Positions 39,530 through 48,519 are shown, counted from the stretch's first letter. The stretch: 64,000 bases of DNA from Candidatus Electrothrix scaldis (GCA_033584155.1 CP138355.1:1054001-1118000), one strand, 5' to 3'. The notes: generated by a model from the letters alone, not told the origin. Translations and numbers: made by a program.

Positions 39530-42226
39530 TTAGAAACTGCCGCCCATTGCGAAGTCCCATTGGGCATCCTCGTCGCCTTCCTGGGAATCCAGATTATACC
39601 CCCAGATCAGACGAAGCGGTCCCATAGGAGAGAGCCAGTTGATACCTAGTCCTGTTGATTTCTTGATATTGCCGAAATCCCAGTCATCATCCATATCATA
39701 GACATTACCGAAATCAAGAAAGGCAACGCCGCGAACACCAGCATCGGAGAGAAGTGGAAAGAATATTTCGAAGTTAGAAAACCACATTTTGTCACCACCA
39801 TATTTTTCATCGTTGGTCGGATCAATGGGGCTCACTGATGAGGACTTAAAACCACGAATGGAGTTCATGCCGCCCAGGTAGAAGTTGTCATAGACCGGCA
39901 GCTTGCCGTCTTCGTTCTCAAAGGCCTGGCCAGCAGCGAGCTTGGTATGGAAGACCAGATCCAGGGGCATGGGAAAGAACCAGCTGGTATAGGCCTCCAG
40001 CTTGGTGTATGCAGCCTCTCCACCCAAGGGGCCACCGGCATATTTGATGCTCAGGCTATGCTTGGAACCGGAATTGGCATTGAAGCGTCGGTCCCTGGTG
40101 TCACGGACAAAGGAGAGACGAACCGCACTGGTGATATTGATTTTAGCGGATTCGAGGATGTAATCTGAGGCGTCCTCGGAAATATCGCTCAATTCAGTAT
40201 CTGTCCAGGTGTAGCCATAGTAAATCCGCCATTTCTCAACGAGATGGTGGCCGAAGCGCAGCCCGCCACCGGTTGCGCCCTTGGTGTAGTCGGTGTACTC
40301 CCGTTCCCAGTTAAAGGCATCAATACCAGCGGAAACATTAGAGTCAAAGAGCCGGGGATCGGTGTAAGAGAGATTGAACTTATTGCTCACCGCGCTGAGG
40401 TTCGCGGCAAAGGACAGGCGGGTACCGAGACCGAGGAAGTTATCCTCGGAGATTTCACCCATAAACATGAGCTTGTCCGATGAGGAGTAACCAGCACCAA
40501 CGCTGAACTGGCCTGTGGGTTTTTCCTTGACCGCGACCATGACGTCCATCTGGTCGTTATTCATGGTCTCCTGGGGAATAACACTGACATCCTCAAAATA
40601 TCCCAGCCGTTGCAGGCGATTGGTGGAGGTGCGGATGGCCTTGGAGTCATAGACACCGCCTTCTTTCACAGCCAGATCACGACGAATGACGTTATCTCGG
40701 GTGCGGGTATTTCCCTGTATCTTCACCCGGTTAAATTTTACTAACTCCCCTTTGTCGATCTGAAAGTTGATGTTTACTCGTTTTCCTGTTGCTGATTTAT
40801 CGATTTTGGGGCGGACATTGGCAAAGGCATAGCCGTGTTCTGCGTAGAGGTCGGTGAGTTTCGTGACATCGTCACGCAAGATTTTTTTGTTGAGGAATCT
40901 TTGTTTGCGGATCTGTAAGAGGTTGATCATCTTGTCCTTGTCTTCAACCAGATCGCCTTCGACCTTCACCGTGCCCACCTGATACCGGGGACCTTCCTGG
41001 ACAGTAAAAGTAAGGTAGAGATCTTCTCCTGCTTCCTCAACCTCTGGTTCGCCAACTTTAGCCTCAATAAAACCTTGGTTATTATAAAAGGCAGCAAGTC
41101 GGGCTGCATCTTGCTCCAGGACATCCTGTTTCAGGGTACCAGACTCGGTCAACCAGGAGGAATACCATTTCCAGGTTGAGGTCTGAATCTCATCCTGCAG
41201 CTCTTCATCGGTAAAGGCTTCATTGCCGACAAAGCGAATGCCGGAGATGGACATCTTGTCCCCCTCATTGATGATAAACTGGACATCAACAGAGTTCTCA
41301 CTAGGATGCTCCAGGGCAAATTTACTCCGGGCTGCGTAATAGCCCTTGCTTCTGTAGAGCCCATTAATTCGTTTCACCGCATCATTGAGTTTTGCCGGAT
41401 TAAGTATATTATTGGTCTTGATATTGGCTGCATCCCGCACGTCTTCTTCCTGGACCTTGTCGAGCCCAGTAAAGGAAACCGATTTGATCAGCGGTTTTTC
41501 CTCTACCCGAAAGATGACTTCCTTGCCTTCTCCACTGTCATTGACCTCAATCTCTACATTATCGAAATAGCCCATAGAAAAGACCTGCTTCAGGTCCTTG
41601 CGCAGGTTGTCCGGGCTATAGGTGTCACCAGGTTTAGTGGAGATTTTGCGGCGAATCGCGCCGGAGTCGATCCGTTTATTTCCTTCTGGGATGATTTTAG
41701 CAATGATGAAATTACGATTAGTATAGCTGAGGATATCCACCAAGGTGTCGTTGAGCACAGAGTGGATCTCGGAGAGTGAGTTGCCTTCCCGAAAGGAGGA
41801 ATGGGGTGTTTCCGGTTTCAGAAGATCAATGACCTGCATATCCACAGAGATATGCTCACCAAGCATGGTCAGACTGCCCACGGCAACGTAATCAAGCCCG
41901 GCATTTCCTGCCACCCGGGACAGGACGGCGGCAGAGGGTGGCCAAGGGCCGTTATAATCGACCTGCTCTGTTGCTTCGAGGCGGGAAAGCATGAGCAAGC
42001 CTTTGTCCCGTAGGGCACCCTCAAGGGCAAGGTCCACTCGTTGTCCCACAGATGCGCTGTTTGCAGCGTTGATTTTCAGAGGAAGGAATACCGTGTTTTG
42101 CTCAAGGGCAGAGGCCGTGTTGGCGAGAGCAAAAAGGATGAGCGATAAGAAGGTCGCGACAAAAGGTGAAACAAGATGTGACTGGAGCCGCTTCACCGTG
42201 CTTTGAGCTTGAGATGGATGATGCAT
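39530..42226 (-). CDS. bamA: Outer membrane protein assembly factor BamA with extra N-terminal domain
   Basis: 898 residues from ATG 42226, preceded by AGGAACG, with signal peptide core VATFLSLILFALANTASA. BamA folds beta-barrel proteins into the outer membrane. After the signal peptide comes an extra ~150-residue domain (VFLPLKINAANSASVGQRVD ... VAVGSLTMLGEHISVDMQVI) resembling the N-terminal domains of TolB-like lipoproteins. Five POTRA units follow, from NFIIAKIIPEGNKRIDSGA to about 520, then the 16-strand barrel with the conserved loop NSIRGFKSSSV-type motif GGMNSIRGFKSS. The last residue is Phe, the C-terminal beta-signal (FAMGGSF). skp and lpx genes do not follow; plsC lies upstream. 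Confidence 0.97.
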   Translation of the reverse strand: MHHPSQAQSTVKRLQSHLVSPFVATFLSLILFALANTASALEQNTVFLPLKINAANSASVGQRVDLALEGALRDKGLLMLSRLEATEQVDYNGPWPPSAAVLSRVAGNAGLDYVAVGSLTMLGEHISVDMQVIDLLKPETPHSSFREGNSLSEIHSVLNDTLVDILSYTNRNFIIAKIIPEGNKRIDSGAIRRKISTKPGDTYSPDNLRKDLKQVFSMGYFDNVEIEVNDSGEGKEVIFRVEEKPLIKSVSFTGLDKVQEEDVRDAANIKTNNILNPAKLNDAVKRINGLYRSKGYYAARSKFALEHPSENSVDVQFIINEGDKMSISGIRFVGNEAFTDEELQDEIQTSTWKWYSSWLTESGTLKQDVLEQDAARLAAFYNNQGFIEAKVGEPEVEEAGEDLYLTFTVQEGPRYQVGTVKVEGDLVEDKDKMINLLQIRKQRFLNKKILRDDVTKLTDLYAEHGYAFANVRPKIDKSATGKRVNINFQIDKGELVKFNRVKIQGNTRTRDNVIRRDLAVKEGGVYDSKAIRTSTNRLQRLGYFEDVSVIPQETMNNDQMDVMVAVKEKPTGQFSVGAGYSSSDKLMFMGEISEDNFLGLGTRLSFAANLSAVSNKFNLSYTDPRLFDSNVSAGIDAFNWEREYTDYTKGATGGGLRFGHHLVEKWRIYYGYTWTDTELSDISEDASDYILESAKINITSAVRLSFVRDTRDRRFNANSGSKHSLSIKYAGGPLGGEAAYTKLEAYTSWFFPMPLDLVFHTKLAAGQAFENEDGKLPVYDNFYLGGMNSIRGFKSSSVSPIDPTNDEKYGGDKMWFSNFEIFFPLLSDAGVRGVAFLDFGNVYDMDDDWDFGNIKKSTGLGINWLSPMGPLRLIWGYNLDSQEGDEDAQWDFAMGGSF

Positions 42227-42442
42227 AGGACGTTCCTGTGTATCTGAAAATATTATGCTGAAAAAATTTCCAATCCTCAATCCGTGGACAGAGGCGGAAT
42301 GTAAAATGAGGATTTATCTCTTCTGCATCTCGCAAGGAAAATCGCGAAACAGGAGAGAAAAAGGTCCAAGAAAAATGTCATTATGCCATGATCCTTTTTT
42401 TTTGCAAAGAAATTGTCGATGCAAAGTACCTCGCTTGGCTAC

Positions 42443-43213
42443 CTAACCTTGGGCAGGAACAGGATCTTGTTCTGCTTCCGGTAGGGGAAGATGACATTCG
42501 TCCAGCAACTCGGCCACCTTTTGGTGCAGGAGTTCAGCCAGCATCTGTTTATCCTTGGCCTTAAAGTCCTTGGTTGCTATGGGCGTGCCGATCCTCAGGA
42601 CGACCTCCCCTCCCCGTGACAGCAGTTTACCCTTGGGAAGGGCCTGGTGGGTGCCGTTAAATCCCACAGGAACAACATCCACACCAGCCTTAAGAGCCAA
42701 CATGATCGCCCCGGTTTTGAAGGGCTGGAGGTGACCATCTACACTGCGGGTTCCTTCGGGGAAGAGAATAACCGAGGCCCCGCCAGCAATGCGTTTGGCA
42801 GCATCGTTCAGGCTTTTCACTGCCGCTCTGCCCCGGGAGCGATCAATGGAAATATAATCCACTGCCCGCATACCAGAACCGAAAATTGGAATAGCAAAAA
42901 GTTCTTTCTTGGCAATCCAGCGATAATCATGGTCGATATAACCGGAAAAGGTCATGATATCTGCCATGCTGGCATGGTTACCGACAAAGATATAGGGTTT
43001 TGCCGGATCAAGGTTTCCTTTTCCTTCAACCCGGACGCTGATATTGGCAATGCGCGTGAGGAGTTTTCCCCAGGTTCTGGGGAAAATCTGGGCCTTGGCT
43101 TTTGATTTACGGAACCAGTGGACATCAACGATGGCACTGAGGCAGACCGCAGCTGTCAGAGGCGGGATGGTAAGGTAGGCAAAAATGGCCCGAAAAAATT
43201 GAATGATAGACAT
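42443..43213 (-). CDS. plsC: 1-acyl-sn-glycerol-3-phosphate acyltransferase
   Basis: 256 residues. The catalytic NHxxxxD motif is GNHASMADIMTF with His80 and Asp85. The glycerol-phosphate site is LFPEGTRSVDG, and further blocks are MRAVDYISIDRSRGR and VVPVGFNGTH. It transfers an acyl chain to lysophosphatidate, giving phosphatidate for phospholipid synthesis at the inner membrane. An N-terminal hydrophobic segment (FFRAIFAYLTIPPLTAAVCL) anchors it. Monocistronic or co-transcribed with bamA, 216 bases downstream on the same strand; that gap shows nothing recognisable. Confidence 0.95.
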   Translation of the reverse strand: MSIIQFFRAIFAYLTIPPLTAAVCLSAIVDVHWFRKSKAKAQIFPRTWGKLLTRIANISVRVEGKGNLDPAKPYIFVGNHASMADIMTFSGYIDHDYRWIAKKELFAIPIFGSGMRAVDYISIDRSRGRAAVKSLNDAAKRIAGGASVILFPEGTRSVDGHLQPFKTGAIMLALKAGVDVVPVGFNGTHQALPKGKLLSRGGEVVLRIGTPIATKDFKAKDKQMLAELLHQKVAELLDECHLPLPEAEQDPVPAQG

Positions 43214-43273
43214 AGCAGGTTGTGTAAAATGAGTCGGTGATTTTTCGAAGCACCGCTTAACATTTATGTTTTA

Positions 43274-43308
43274 CTGTCCGCCCCCCCCCTCAAGGGGGGG
43301 GCGGACAG
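43274..43308. repeat. Perfect 15-bp G/C hairpin (C8/G8)
   Basis: CTGTCCG plus eight C (43274-43288) is the exact complement of eight G plus CGGACAG (43294-43308), with a 5-base loop CTCAA. It lies between telA and plsC, 16 bases beyond the telA stop on the minus strand. There is no T-run on either side, so it is not a classical terminator, but the stem is exceptionally stable and homopolymeric. Confidence 0.9.
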
Positions 43309-43324
43309 CATATTTATGAGAGAA

Positions 43325-44467
43325 TTATGAGAGAACTGATTCGTTGGCCGCTTTCAGGGCCTCTTTGAGTTTTTCTTCTGCTTGGGCAAGCTTCTGGATC
43401 CCCTCGGCTCGCTTTTGCTTGTTTTGCGTATCCATTTGAATGCCCTGATCAATAGTTTGCACCAGTTTGTCAGTCATTTTTTGCAGGGTTTCAATCTTAA
43501 CAAAACCTTCACCCTGGGCTTTTTTTACTGTGGTCTGGGTCTGACCCAGCATATCAGCTGTGGACATCATCAGATTATTGGTCATATCTCTGGTCTCGTT
43601 CACCATAGCCATAGCCCTTTTTTGATCGAACAGGGAAATAGCGATAACCAGTTGTTTCTTCCATTCCGGAATCATCATCAGAATGGATTCCTGAATCATT
43701 TCCACAATGGCCTTGGAGCCTTCCTGAGCAACCCGGATAGTGGGGCCGGAGGTAATGGCTGATGCACGGGCCAGTTTCAGGTTATACAGGCGGCGATCCA
43801 GGGATTGAATGGTATCACCAAAATCTTTGAGAGACTGAAGCTCCTTGGCATCAACAGTATTTTGGCCAGCAAGGGCCTGCCGCTGCTGCTCGAATTGTTG
43901 CTCCATTTCGACCAGCTTCAATTCACCAGCAGCAATGGTTATTTCCAGCGCATCAAAATACTCTTCATTGCGTTCATGTAAGGTGTCCAGTCGGTTGAGA
44001 TGTTCTATCTGGTTGGTTCGTTCAGCTTCAAGCTTTTCCGTGATATCATCAATCTGGAGCTTGAGCACTTCGTAGCGGCGGATAAAAGCACGGGCTTCAT
44101 CAACTTTTGCCGCAAGCCAGCTGCCTATGATCGGAATATTGGCTGCAATGTTACTTAATTTTCCCCCTGTACTGGTGGGTAGGCTACGGACATCAAGATC
44201 AAGAATTTTTCCTTTCAGATTAGCCATGAGCATGCCTACAGGGCCTGCGTCAGCGGATCGGATATTGGTCAGAACCGAGTCTGTAAAATCCACCAACCCT
44301 TTCTGATCGCTCGCCCCAAAGGCTAAAACAGACTGGGTTCTGCTAAAGTCCAGCTCTGTAGCCTTGGCCTTGGCCTTTTTCAGTCTGTCTGGCGATTTTT
44401 CAGCAAGTTTTGCATACAGTACATCGTTTTTCTGATCTGATAAGACCAAAACCGGTAAATTGTCCAT
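43325..44467 (-). CDS. telA: TelA family toxic-anion-resistance-like protein
   Basis: 380 residues from ATG 44467, preceded by GGAGAG. A long helical protein of the TelA/KlaA family (PF05816): LPTSTGGKLSNIAANIPIIGSWLAAKVDEA, split here around residues 105-135, then extended coiled coils (EKLEAERTNQIEHLNRLDTL) and the characteristic QESILMMIPEWKKQLVIAI and NNLMMSTADMLGQ segments. Named for tellurite resistance on plasmids, its chromosomal role is in envelope stress or membrane organisation and remains unclear. It forms a two-gene unit with the upstream XpaC-like gene, its usual partner. Confidence 0.92.
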   Translation of the reverse strand: MDNLPVLVLSDQKNDVLYAKLAEKSPDRLKKAKAKATELDFSRTQSVLAFGASDQKGLVDFTDSVLTNIRSADAGPVGMLMANLKGKILDLDVRSLPTSTGGKLSNIAANIPIIGSWLAAKVDEARAFIRRYEVLKLQIDDITEKLEAERTNQIEHLNRLDTLHERNEEYFDALEITIAAGELKLVEMEQQFEQQRQALAGQNTVDAKELQSLKDFGDTIQSLDRRLYNLKLARASAITSGPTIRVAQEGSKAIVEMIQESILMMIPEWKKQLVIAISLFDQKRAMAMVNETRDMTNNLMMSTADMLGQTQTTVKKAQGEGFVKIETLQKMTDKLVQTIDQGIQMDTQNKQKRAEGIQKLAQAEEKLKEALKAANESVLS

Positions 44468-44563
44468 TTTTCGTCTCTCCTGCATCGTTAAGAAACTATG
44501 ATTGACAGGGGTATGTCTGTTTGGAAGCTGAGGGGGATTATAACATAGTCTGTCATAACATAT

Positions 44564-45232
44564 TTAGTCAAAATCAAGTAAATTATCCAAAGTCTTTGCG
44601 TTGGTACTTAAGTCTATTGCGTCGTTTTCCAATAGGCGATGGTGGAGTTGCTCAAATTTGGTCACAGACTTGGTTACAGCTTTTTCTGTATCTTGGATTG
44701 CACGCACGGTTTGAGGTGATTGACTTCTCTGGTTGGTCAACTCGATGTAACTGTTCAGTATTTCATGAAGGCGTTGTAAGCGGTCGGGCAGGGCACGGGC
44801 CAGCAGGACATCCTGAGGGTCTTTTTCAAAGTTGATCAATAATTCATCACCTAGTCGACAGAGGGACAGCACAGTGCTTCGGAAGGGCAGATTATTAATC
44901 AATTCTGCATCATTTCGCAGAAGGGCAAGGCCGTTCGTGCAAGCTGTAAGAAAGGTTGTGAAGGTATCCTGAGAAAGTCCTTCCGGGAGATGAACAGATA
45001 CTTTTTTCGATGATAGGAGACGGAATGATAGGAGGCGGCATAAATGGCGAATTCCGAAATAGCTGGCCAGAGAAAAAATCAAAGCAAACCAGAAGTCGTT
45101 TTCACCCGGTAATATAATCCAGAGTAGGGTGAAAATAAACGCTGCGCTTAGGCCAGATGTTATTTCTCGTATAACTGAGCATATACAGCCAAGAGCTTTT
45201 GACTTCTTTGTCGGAATTCGTATAGTGCTCAA
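44564..45232 (-). CDS. XpaC-like membrane protein, TelA partner
   Basis: 222 residues. Two hydrophobic segments (ITSGLSAAFIFTLLWIILPG, FWFALIFSLASYFGI) precede a helical cytoplasmic part (LPDRLQRLHEILNSYIELTN; ALLRNDAELINNLPF). Layout and position directly upstream of telA fit the XpaC family (5-bromo-4-chloroindolyl phosphate hydrolysis protein). Direct motif support is modest and context is the main evidence. The 96-base gap to telA shows no terminator. The 45233-45438 region upstream has no recognisable gene and should contain the promoter. Confidence 0.7.
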   Translation of the reverse strand: MSTIRIPTKKSKALGCICSVIREITSGLSAAFIFTLLWIILPGENDFWFALIFSLASYFGIRHLCRLLSFRLLSSKKVSVHLPEGLSQDTFTTFLTACTNGLALLRNDAELINNLPFRSTVLSLCRLGDELLINFEKDPQDVLLARALPDRLQRLHEILNSYIELTNQRSQSPQTVRAIQDTEKAVTKSVTKFEQLHHRLLENDAIDLSTNAKTLDNLLDFD

Positions 45233-45486
45233 TGCTTAAACGTTTTAAACGTTCCTGATAGTTTTGTGTGGGAGGCAGATTGCTCCTGCTATGGTTCGTT
45301 GTGCTCACATCTCCCCCGAGGAAAAGAGCTTTACTGAACGGCTTTATTTTCTTTCTTCGGGAGTGGTTGATGGAAGTGAAGAAACAATAAAAAAGAGATT
45401 GGCTCTGGTCCCGAATAGTAGGGGATGCTATATTATAAGAAGTATATATTGATACTTTTGGATGTCAAGCACTTCGTCGACTTGTT

Positions 45487-45696
45487 TTGTTAGGAAAATT
45501 AGCGTTTGCAGAGACTGATGAAATGCTCACCTGGTTTGTGGCAGGAGAAGATTCGAAATTTTACCTTGCTTTACGCGGTGAATCGTATTTTCGTCTTGAT
45601 TTTTTTGAGTCCGATGTGTTTCTATTGTTAATAGAATTCATTGATTATTTATCTGATACCATCAGAATAACTGTAGGCAGGGATTATGCGCTGTAG
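45487..45696 (+). CDS. Small hypothetical protein, start uncertain
   Basis: The frame is open from 45439 to the stop at 45694-45696 and reads protein-like (DTFGCQALRRLVLLGKLAFA, then FRLDFFESDVFLLLIEFIDY). The only start candidates are TTG at 45487 and ATG at 45523, neither with a clear ribosome binding site. The end overlaps the next gene's start by 11 bases, which favours a real upstream partner. Not recognised; it could be a decayed N-terminus. Confidence 0.4.
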   Translation: MLGKLAFAETDEMLTWFVAGEDSKFYLALRGESYFRLDFFESDVFLLLIEFIDYLSDTIRITVGRDYAL

Positions 45697-46627
45697 TAAA
45701 TGTGATTACATCACCTTTGATCAACTGGATATATGCCCGAAATGTAAAAAGGATATCTCAAAATTTTCCAGAGCGTTGTTAGGTGTTACATATAAGACTC
45801 AGGTCCCTGACTTCTTGCAGTTGGAAAATGATGAGTCAGAACCGGATGAAGATGAAGTTGATGCGGGGATGGACTCTTATGAGGATGAAGGCACAGGGTC
45901 CGTATTTGACGACGATATCGGGTTGGATGGAGATGATGAGGAAGTAGATTTTGTCGTTGATGATGAAGAGGATGAGGATTCAGACGGGGAGATTGATTTT
46001 GACCTGTCCGGTGATGACGACTCTGCTGAGGAAGATAATACTGGTATAGATTTGGCAATGGATGATGCCGGTGATGATTCCAATGATGATGTCGATGGGG
46101 GTCTTGATCTGGGGCTTGACAGCGATGACGATGAAGGCGGCATAGATTTCTCCCTGGATGATGATGACGGTGATGATGGTCTTGACCTGTCGCTTGATAG
46201 CGATGATGACGATAGTCTTAATCTCTCCCTGGATGGTGACGACGATGATGGGCTGGATCTCTCGCTTGATGGAGGCGATGATGATGACGGCCTTGACCTT
46301 GCTCTGGAGACAGAGAGTAGTAGCAAGAAAAATCCTGCCGACTCACTTGACTTAAGCGGGCTGGATATCTCAGACCTTTCTTCAGATGATGGGTTGGGTG
46401 GCTTGACGCTTGAAAGTAACAGCGGCTCAGCAGGGCTGGATGATGAGATCTCCGGTTTGGATATGGGAGGGCTGGGTCTTGAGAGCTCTTCTTCAGATTC
46501 TGGGGCCGGTTCCAGTGGTGGAGACACAGATAAAGATAAAAAATCTGCTAAGACGGGAACAGCATTGGATGAATTTGATATTGATCTGGGTGATCTTGGT
46601 GACTTAGGCGATTTGGGCGATCTTTGA
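45686..46627 (+). CDS. Zinc-ribbon protein with very acidic repetitive body
   Basis: 313 residues. The N-terminus carries two CxxC pairs (Cys3/Cys6 in CSKCDY, Cys17/Cys20 in CPKCKKD), a zinc ribbon. Residues about 50-210 are dominated by Asp, with repeated GLDLSLD and DDD blocks (GLDLSLDGDDDDGLDLSLDG is typical). A Ser/Gly-rich stretch follows, and the end is four GDL repeats. Hydrophobic residues alternate regularly (G-L-D-L-S-L), so amphipathic or beta-roll-like calcium-binding structure is possible. Family unknown. A second Asp-rich protein with cysteines at its N-terminus lies at 15709-16125. It ends 74 bases before tRNA-Phe. Confidence 0.75.
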   Translation: MRCSKCDYITFDQLDICPKCKKDISKFSRALLGVTYKTQVPDFLQLENDESEPDEDEVDAGMDSYEDEGTGSVFDDDIGLDGDDEEVDFVVDDEEDEDSDGEIDFDLSGDDDSAEEDNTGIDLAMDDAGDDSNDDVDGGLDLGLDSDDDEGGIDFSLDDDDGDDGLDLSLDSDDDDSLNLSLDGDDDDGLDLSLDGGDDDDGLDLALETESSSKKNPADSLDLSGLDISDLSSDDGLGGLTLESNSGSAGLDDEISGLDMGGLGLESSSSDSGAGSSGGDTDKDKKSAKTGTALDEFDIDLGDLGDLGDLGDL

Positions 46628-46649
46628 GTTAATAGAGTGAAAAAAAATA

Positions 46650-46679
46650 TTGACAGGCCAGTCTGAATTATGATATAAA
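46650..46679 (+). promoter_or_regulatory. Sigma70 promoter of tRNA-Phe
   Basis: TTGACA at 46650-46655 and TATAAA at 46674-46679, 18 bases apart, with a TG just before the -10. The start is predicted around 46686, 15 bases before the tRNA. Confidence 0.75.
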
Positions 46680-46700
46680 TCTCCCCACTCAACATTGAGT

Positions 46701-46776
<76 letters not shown>

Positions 46777-46785
46777 TGCATATTC

Positions 46786-46821
46786 AAGCGGTTATAGGTT
46801 CTGCCTGTAACCGCTTTTTTT
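46786..46821 (+). terminator. Rho-independent terminator of tRNA-Phe
   Basis: AAGCGGTTA (46786-46794) pairs perfectly with TAACCGCTT (46808-46816), followed by a T-run to 46821. Confidence 0.92.
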
Positions 46822-47156
46822 ATGTCTTCTTGTTTTTTCGTTATTCTGACATTTTTTTGTTGGAGGTGACATTTTCTGTCCACGGTTCTTGCGTCTGGCT
46901 CTCTTAAACATCCTTGTGGACGCTCTTTTATCTCATAATCTCTAGGGAGAATATGCGCTCAGGCATGTTGTCTTCTTTTTTTATGTGGATCATTTTCCTT
47001 GTTGAGGAAGGGGATAACAGCAATTTGTGAAGCGCTCGTGCGGGTATGTCATAGGCCATTGGTATATTTCTTGCAGATATTTGCGCTAGGTTAGAAAAAA
47101 TGGTACTCAGAAGAGCATAAGAGGAGTTCAGCGTTGTCGAGAGGAGGATGGGCGCG
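46822..47156. other. Intergenic, no recognisable feature
   Basis: 335 bases between tRNA-Phe and the PilZ gene. I see no gene on either strand with a ribosome binding site or family match. GAGGAGG at 47141-47147 is the ribosome binding site of the PilZ gene. Confidence 0.5.
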
Positions 47157-47594
47157 ATGGAAAATGCTATGGATAGACGGCGGTTCACCCGAATAGACAT
47201 ATTGCTTGATGTGCATCTTGATTTTGGAACACGAAAATATAGACACTTTGCCAATAATCTCAGTCTGAGTGGGTTGTATGTGAAAGGCTTTTATGAACAG
47301 AAAGCGGGAGATGCCTGTATTATCGAGCTGAAGCAGGCCAACTACGGGCAGATTGGGACCATACGGGCCCTTGCCTCCGCAGTCAGGGTTGATGAGACAG
47401 GGATGGCACTGAAGTTTATTTCGATGAAGATCGATAGCTTTTTACTGCTGCAAACGACCTTTTCCTCCTTTGCTGAGGACCCGGCACTTCTGGGAGGCGA
47501 GTCGCTAGAAGATATCTCCTTTACCCAGGAAGACGGGCTTATCATGTACGAGAATGCACTTCCTTTGGGGAGACACTCCTTCCCAATAGCCTGA
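47157..47594 (+). CDS. PilZ-domain protein
   Basis: 145 residues from ATG 47157, nine bases after GAGGAGG. The ATG at 47148 abuts that site and is unlikely. The PilZ c-di-GMP motif appears as RRRFTRI (RxxxR) near the N-terminus and as NLSLSGLYVKG in place of (D/N)xSxxG about 25 residues on. The remainder (IELKQANYGQIGTIRAL, ALKFISMKIDSFLLLQTTF) completes the beta-barrel and C-terminal helix. It probably binds cyclic di-GMP and modulates motility or exopolysaccharide functions. Its 3' end overlaps a minus-strand remnant (47505-47720). Confidence 0.88.
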   Translation: MENAMDRRRFTRIDILLDVHLDFGTRKYRHFANNLSLSGLYVKGFYEQKAGDACIIELKQANYGQIGTIRALASAVRVDETGMALKFISMKIDSFLLLQTTFSSFAEDPALLGGESLEDISFTQEDGLIMYENALPLGRHSFPIA

Positions 47595-47720
47595 ATTGTG
47601 GGGCTCAGCAGCCGCAAGCCCCGCAACAATCCATCCGCAGAGTCCACAGATATGCCCGGTCCATTCCCGGTGCTGCTCCGGGGCCATTGCACACCCGGCA
47701 TGTTTGAGGATACCAAACAT
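47505..47720 (-). pseudogene. Truncated DUF5685-like gene
   Basis: 71 residues. The first ~30 (MFGILKHAGCAM, then HREWTGHICGLCGWIV) match the conserved opening of the DUF5685 family, whose MFG start and HLCGLC cysteine motif are distinctive and whose members usually run to 250-300 residues. After CGLCGWIV the frame continues without family character and stops inside the PilZ gene. Its ATG overlaps the stop of the YdjM-like gene (ATGA), so the original gene was probably translationally coupled to it and lost its 3' part through a deletion that brought in the PilZ gene. Confidence 0.5.
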
Positions 47721-48286
47721 CAGGGCCTGCCGAATCTCTTATGGAGGGTGGCGACAAAGCCCTTGTCCACCTTGGTCGAGATCATCTCCAGCGGTGAGTA
47801 GCCGGATTTCCAGGCCAGATAGAAGCTTGTGCCCATAACTACCAGCGTGACCAGCAGGTTCTGCCAGGAATTGAGCAGCCATTGCCCCTCCCAGATCCAT
47901 TGCCAGGCATTAGAAAAGGGCAGGAGGTAGGGGATGGGCCATTGATAGCCATCCGGGCCCCGTGAGCCGAGCAGATCACCAAGCAGGTGCAGGTGAAAGC
48001 TGATCCCGACCAGGAAGGCGGTGAGTACCCGGCGACGGCGGGCTATGAAGAAGGCTGCCACCATGACCAGTGCGGCAAAGCCGATATTATGGCCCAGTAC
48101 GTGGTGGTAGCTGCTCCAGAGGACCAGCTGTTCTGTGCTTCTTCCGGCGAGAAAATCACCAACTATCACCAAGCCATCCGCATCCGGGATAATCCCGGCA
48201 ACAGCAATCAAGGCGCGTTCGCGCCGTTCAACCTGGGCTGCATTGGCAGTCAGCCAGCCGATAAGAAAATGGGTCACAGGGCTCAT
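47720..48286 (-). CDS. YdjM/DUF457-type membrane metal-dependent hydrolase
   Basis: 188 residues. Family motifs: THFLIGWLTANA at the N-terminus, GIIPDADGLVIV, SSYHHVLGHNIGFA and HLHLLGDLLGSRGPDGY with conserved histidines and aspartates for metal binding. About four membrane helices. YdjM-like proteins are inner-membrane hydrolases of unknown substrate. It was apparently coupled to the DUF5685-like gene now broken. Confidence 0.88.
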   Translation of the reverse strand: MSPVTHFLIGWLTANAAQVERRERALIAVAGIIPDADGLVIVGDFLAGRSTEQLVLWSSYHHVLGHNIGFAALVMVAAFFIARRRRVLTAFLVGISFHLHLLGDLLGSRGPDGYQWPIPYLLPFSNAWQWIWEGQWLLNSWQNLLVTLVVMGTSFYLAWKSGYSPLEMISTKVDKGFVATLHKRFGRP

Positions 48287-48519
48287 GGGGATACTCCTTG
48301 CCGTCTCATGGTAAGGGATTGATTGTCAAATCATATAAGTATTGACCGCGCTCCGCTCTTGTGTTTAATTTTGCTTTCGCGTTCCTATCCAGTTGTATAC
48401 GCACTATTGTACCCGGAAATGCACCTGCTGTGGAGGGGGAATGATGGCCCGCCCTTGTGCAGGTTTATGGACATATACGGCGGGTGCCTGCTCTTATACC
48501 CGAAACTCACGATGGTAAG

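Noticed and set aside
45264-45452. 62-residue plus-strand frame
   Set aside because: No ribosome binding site, partly antisense to the XpaC-like gene region, and no family character.
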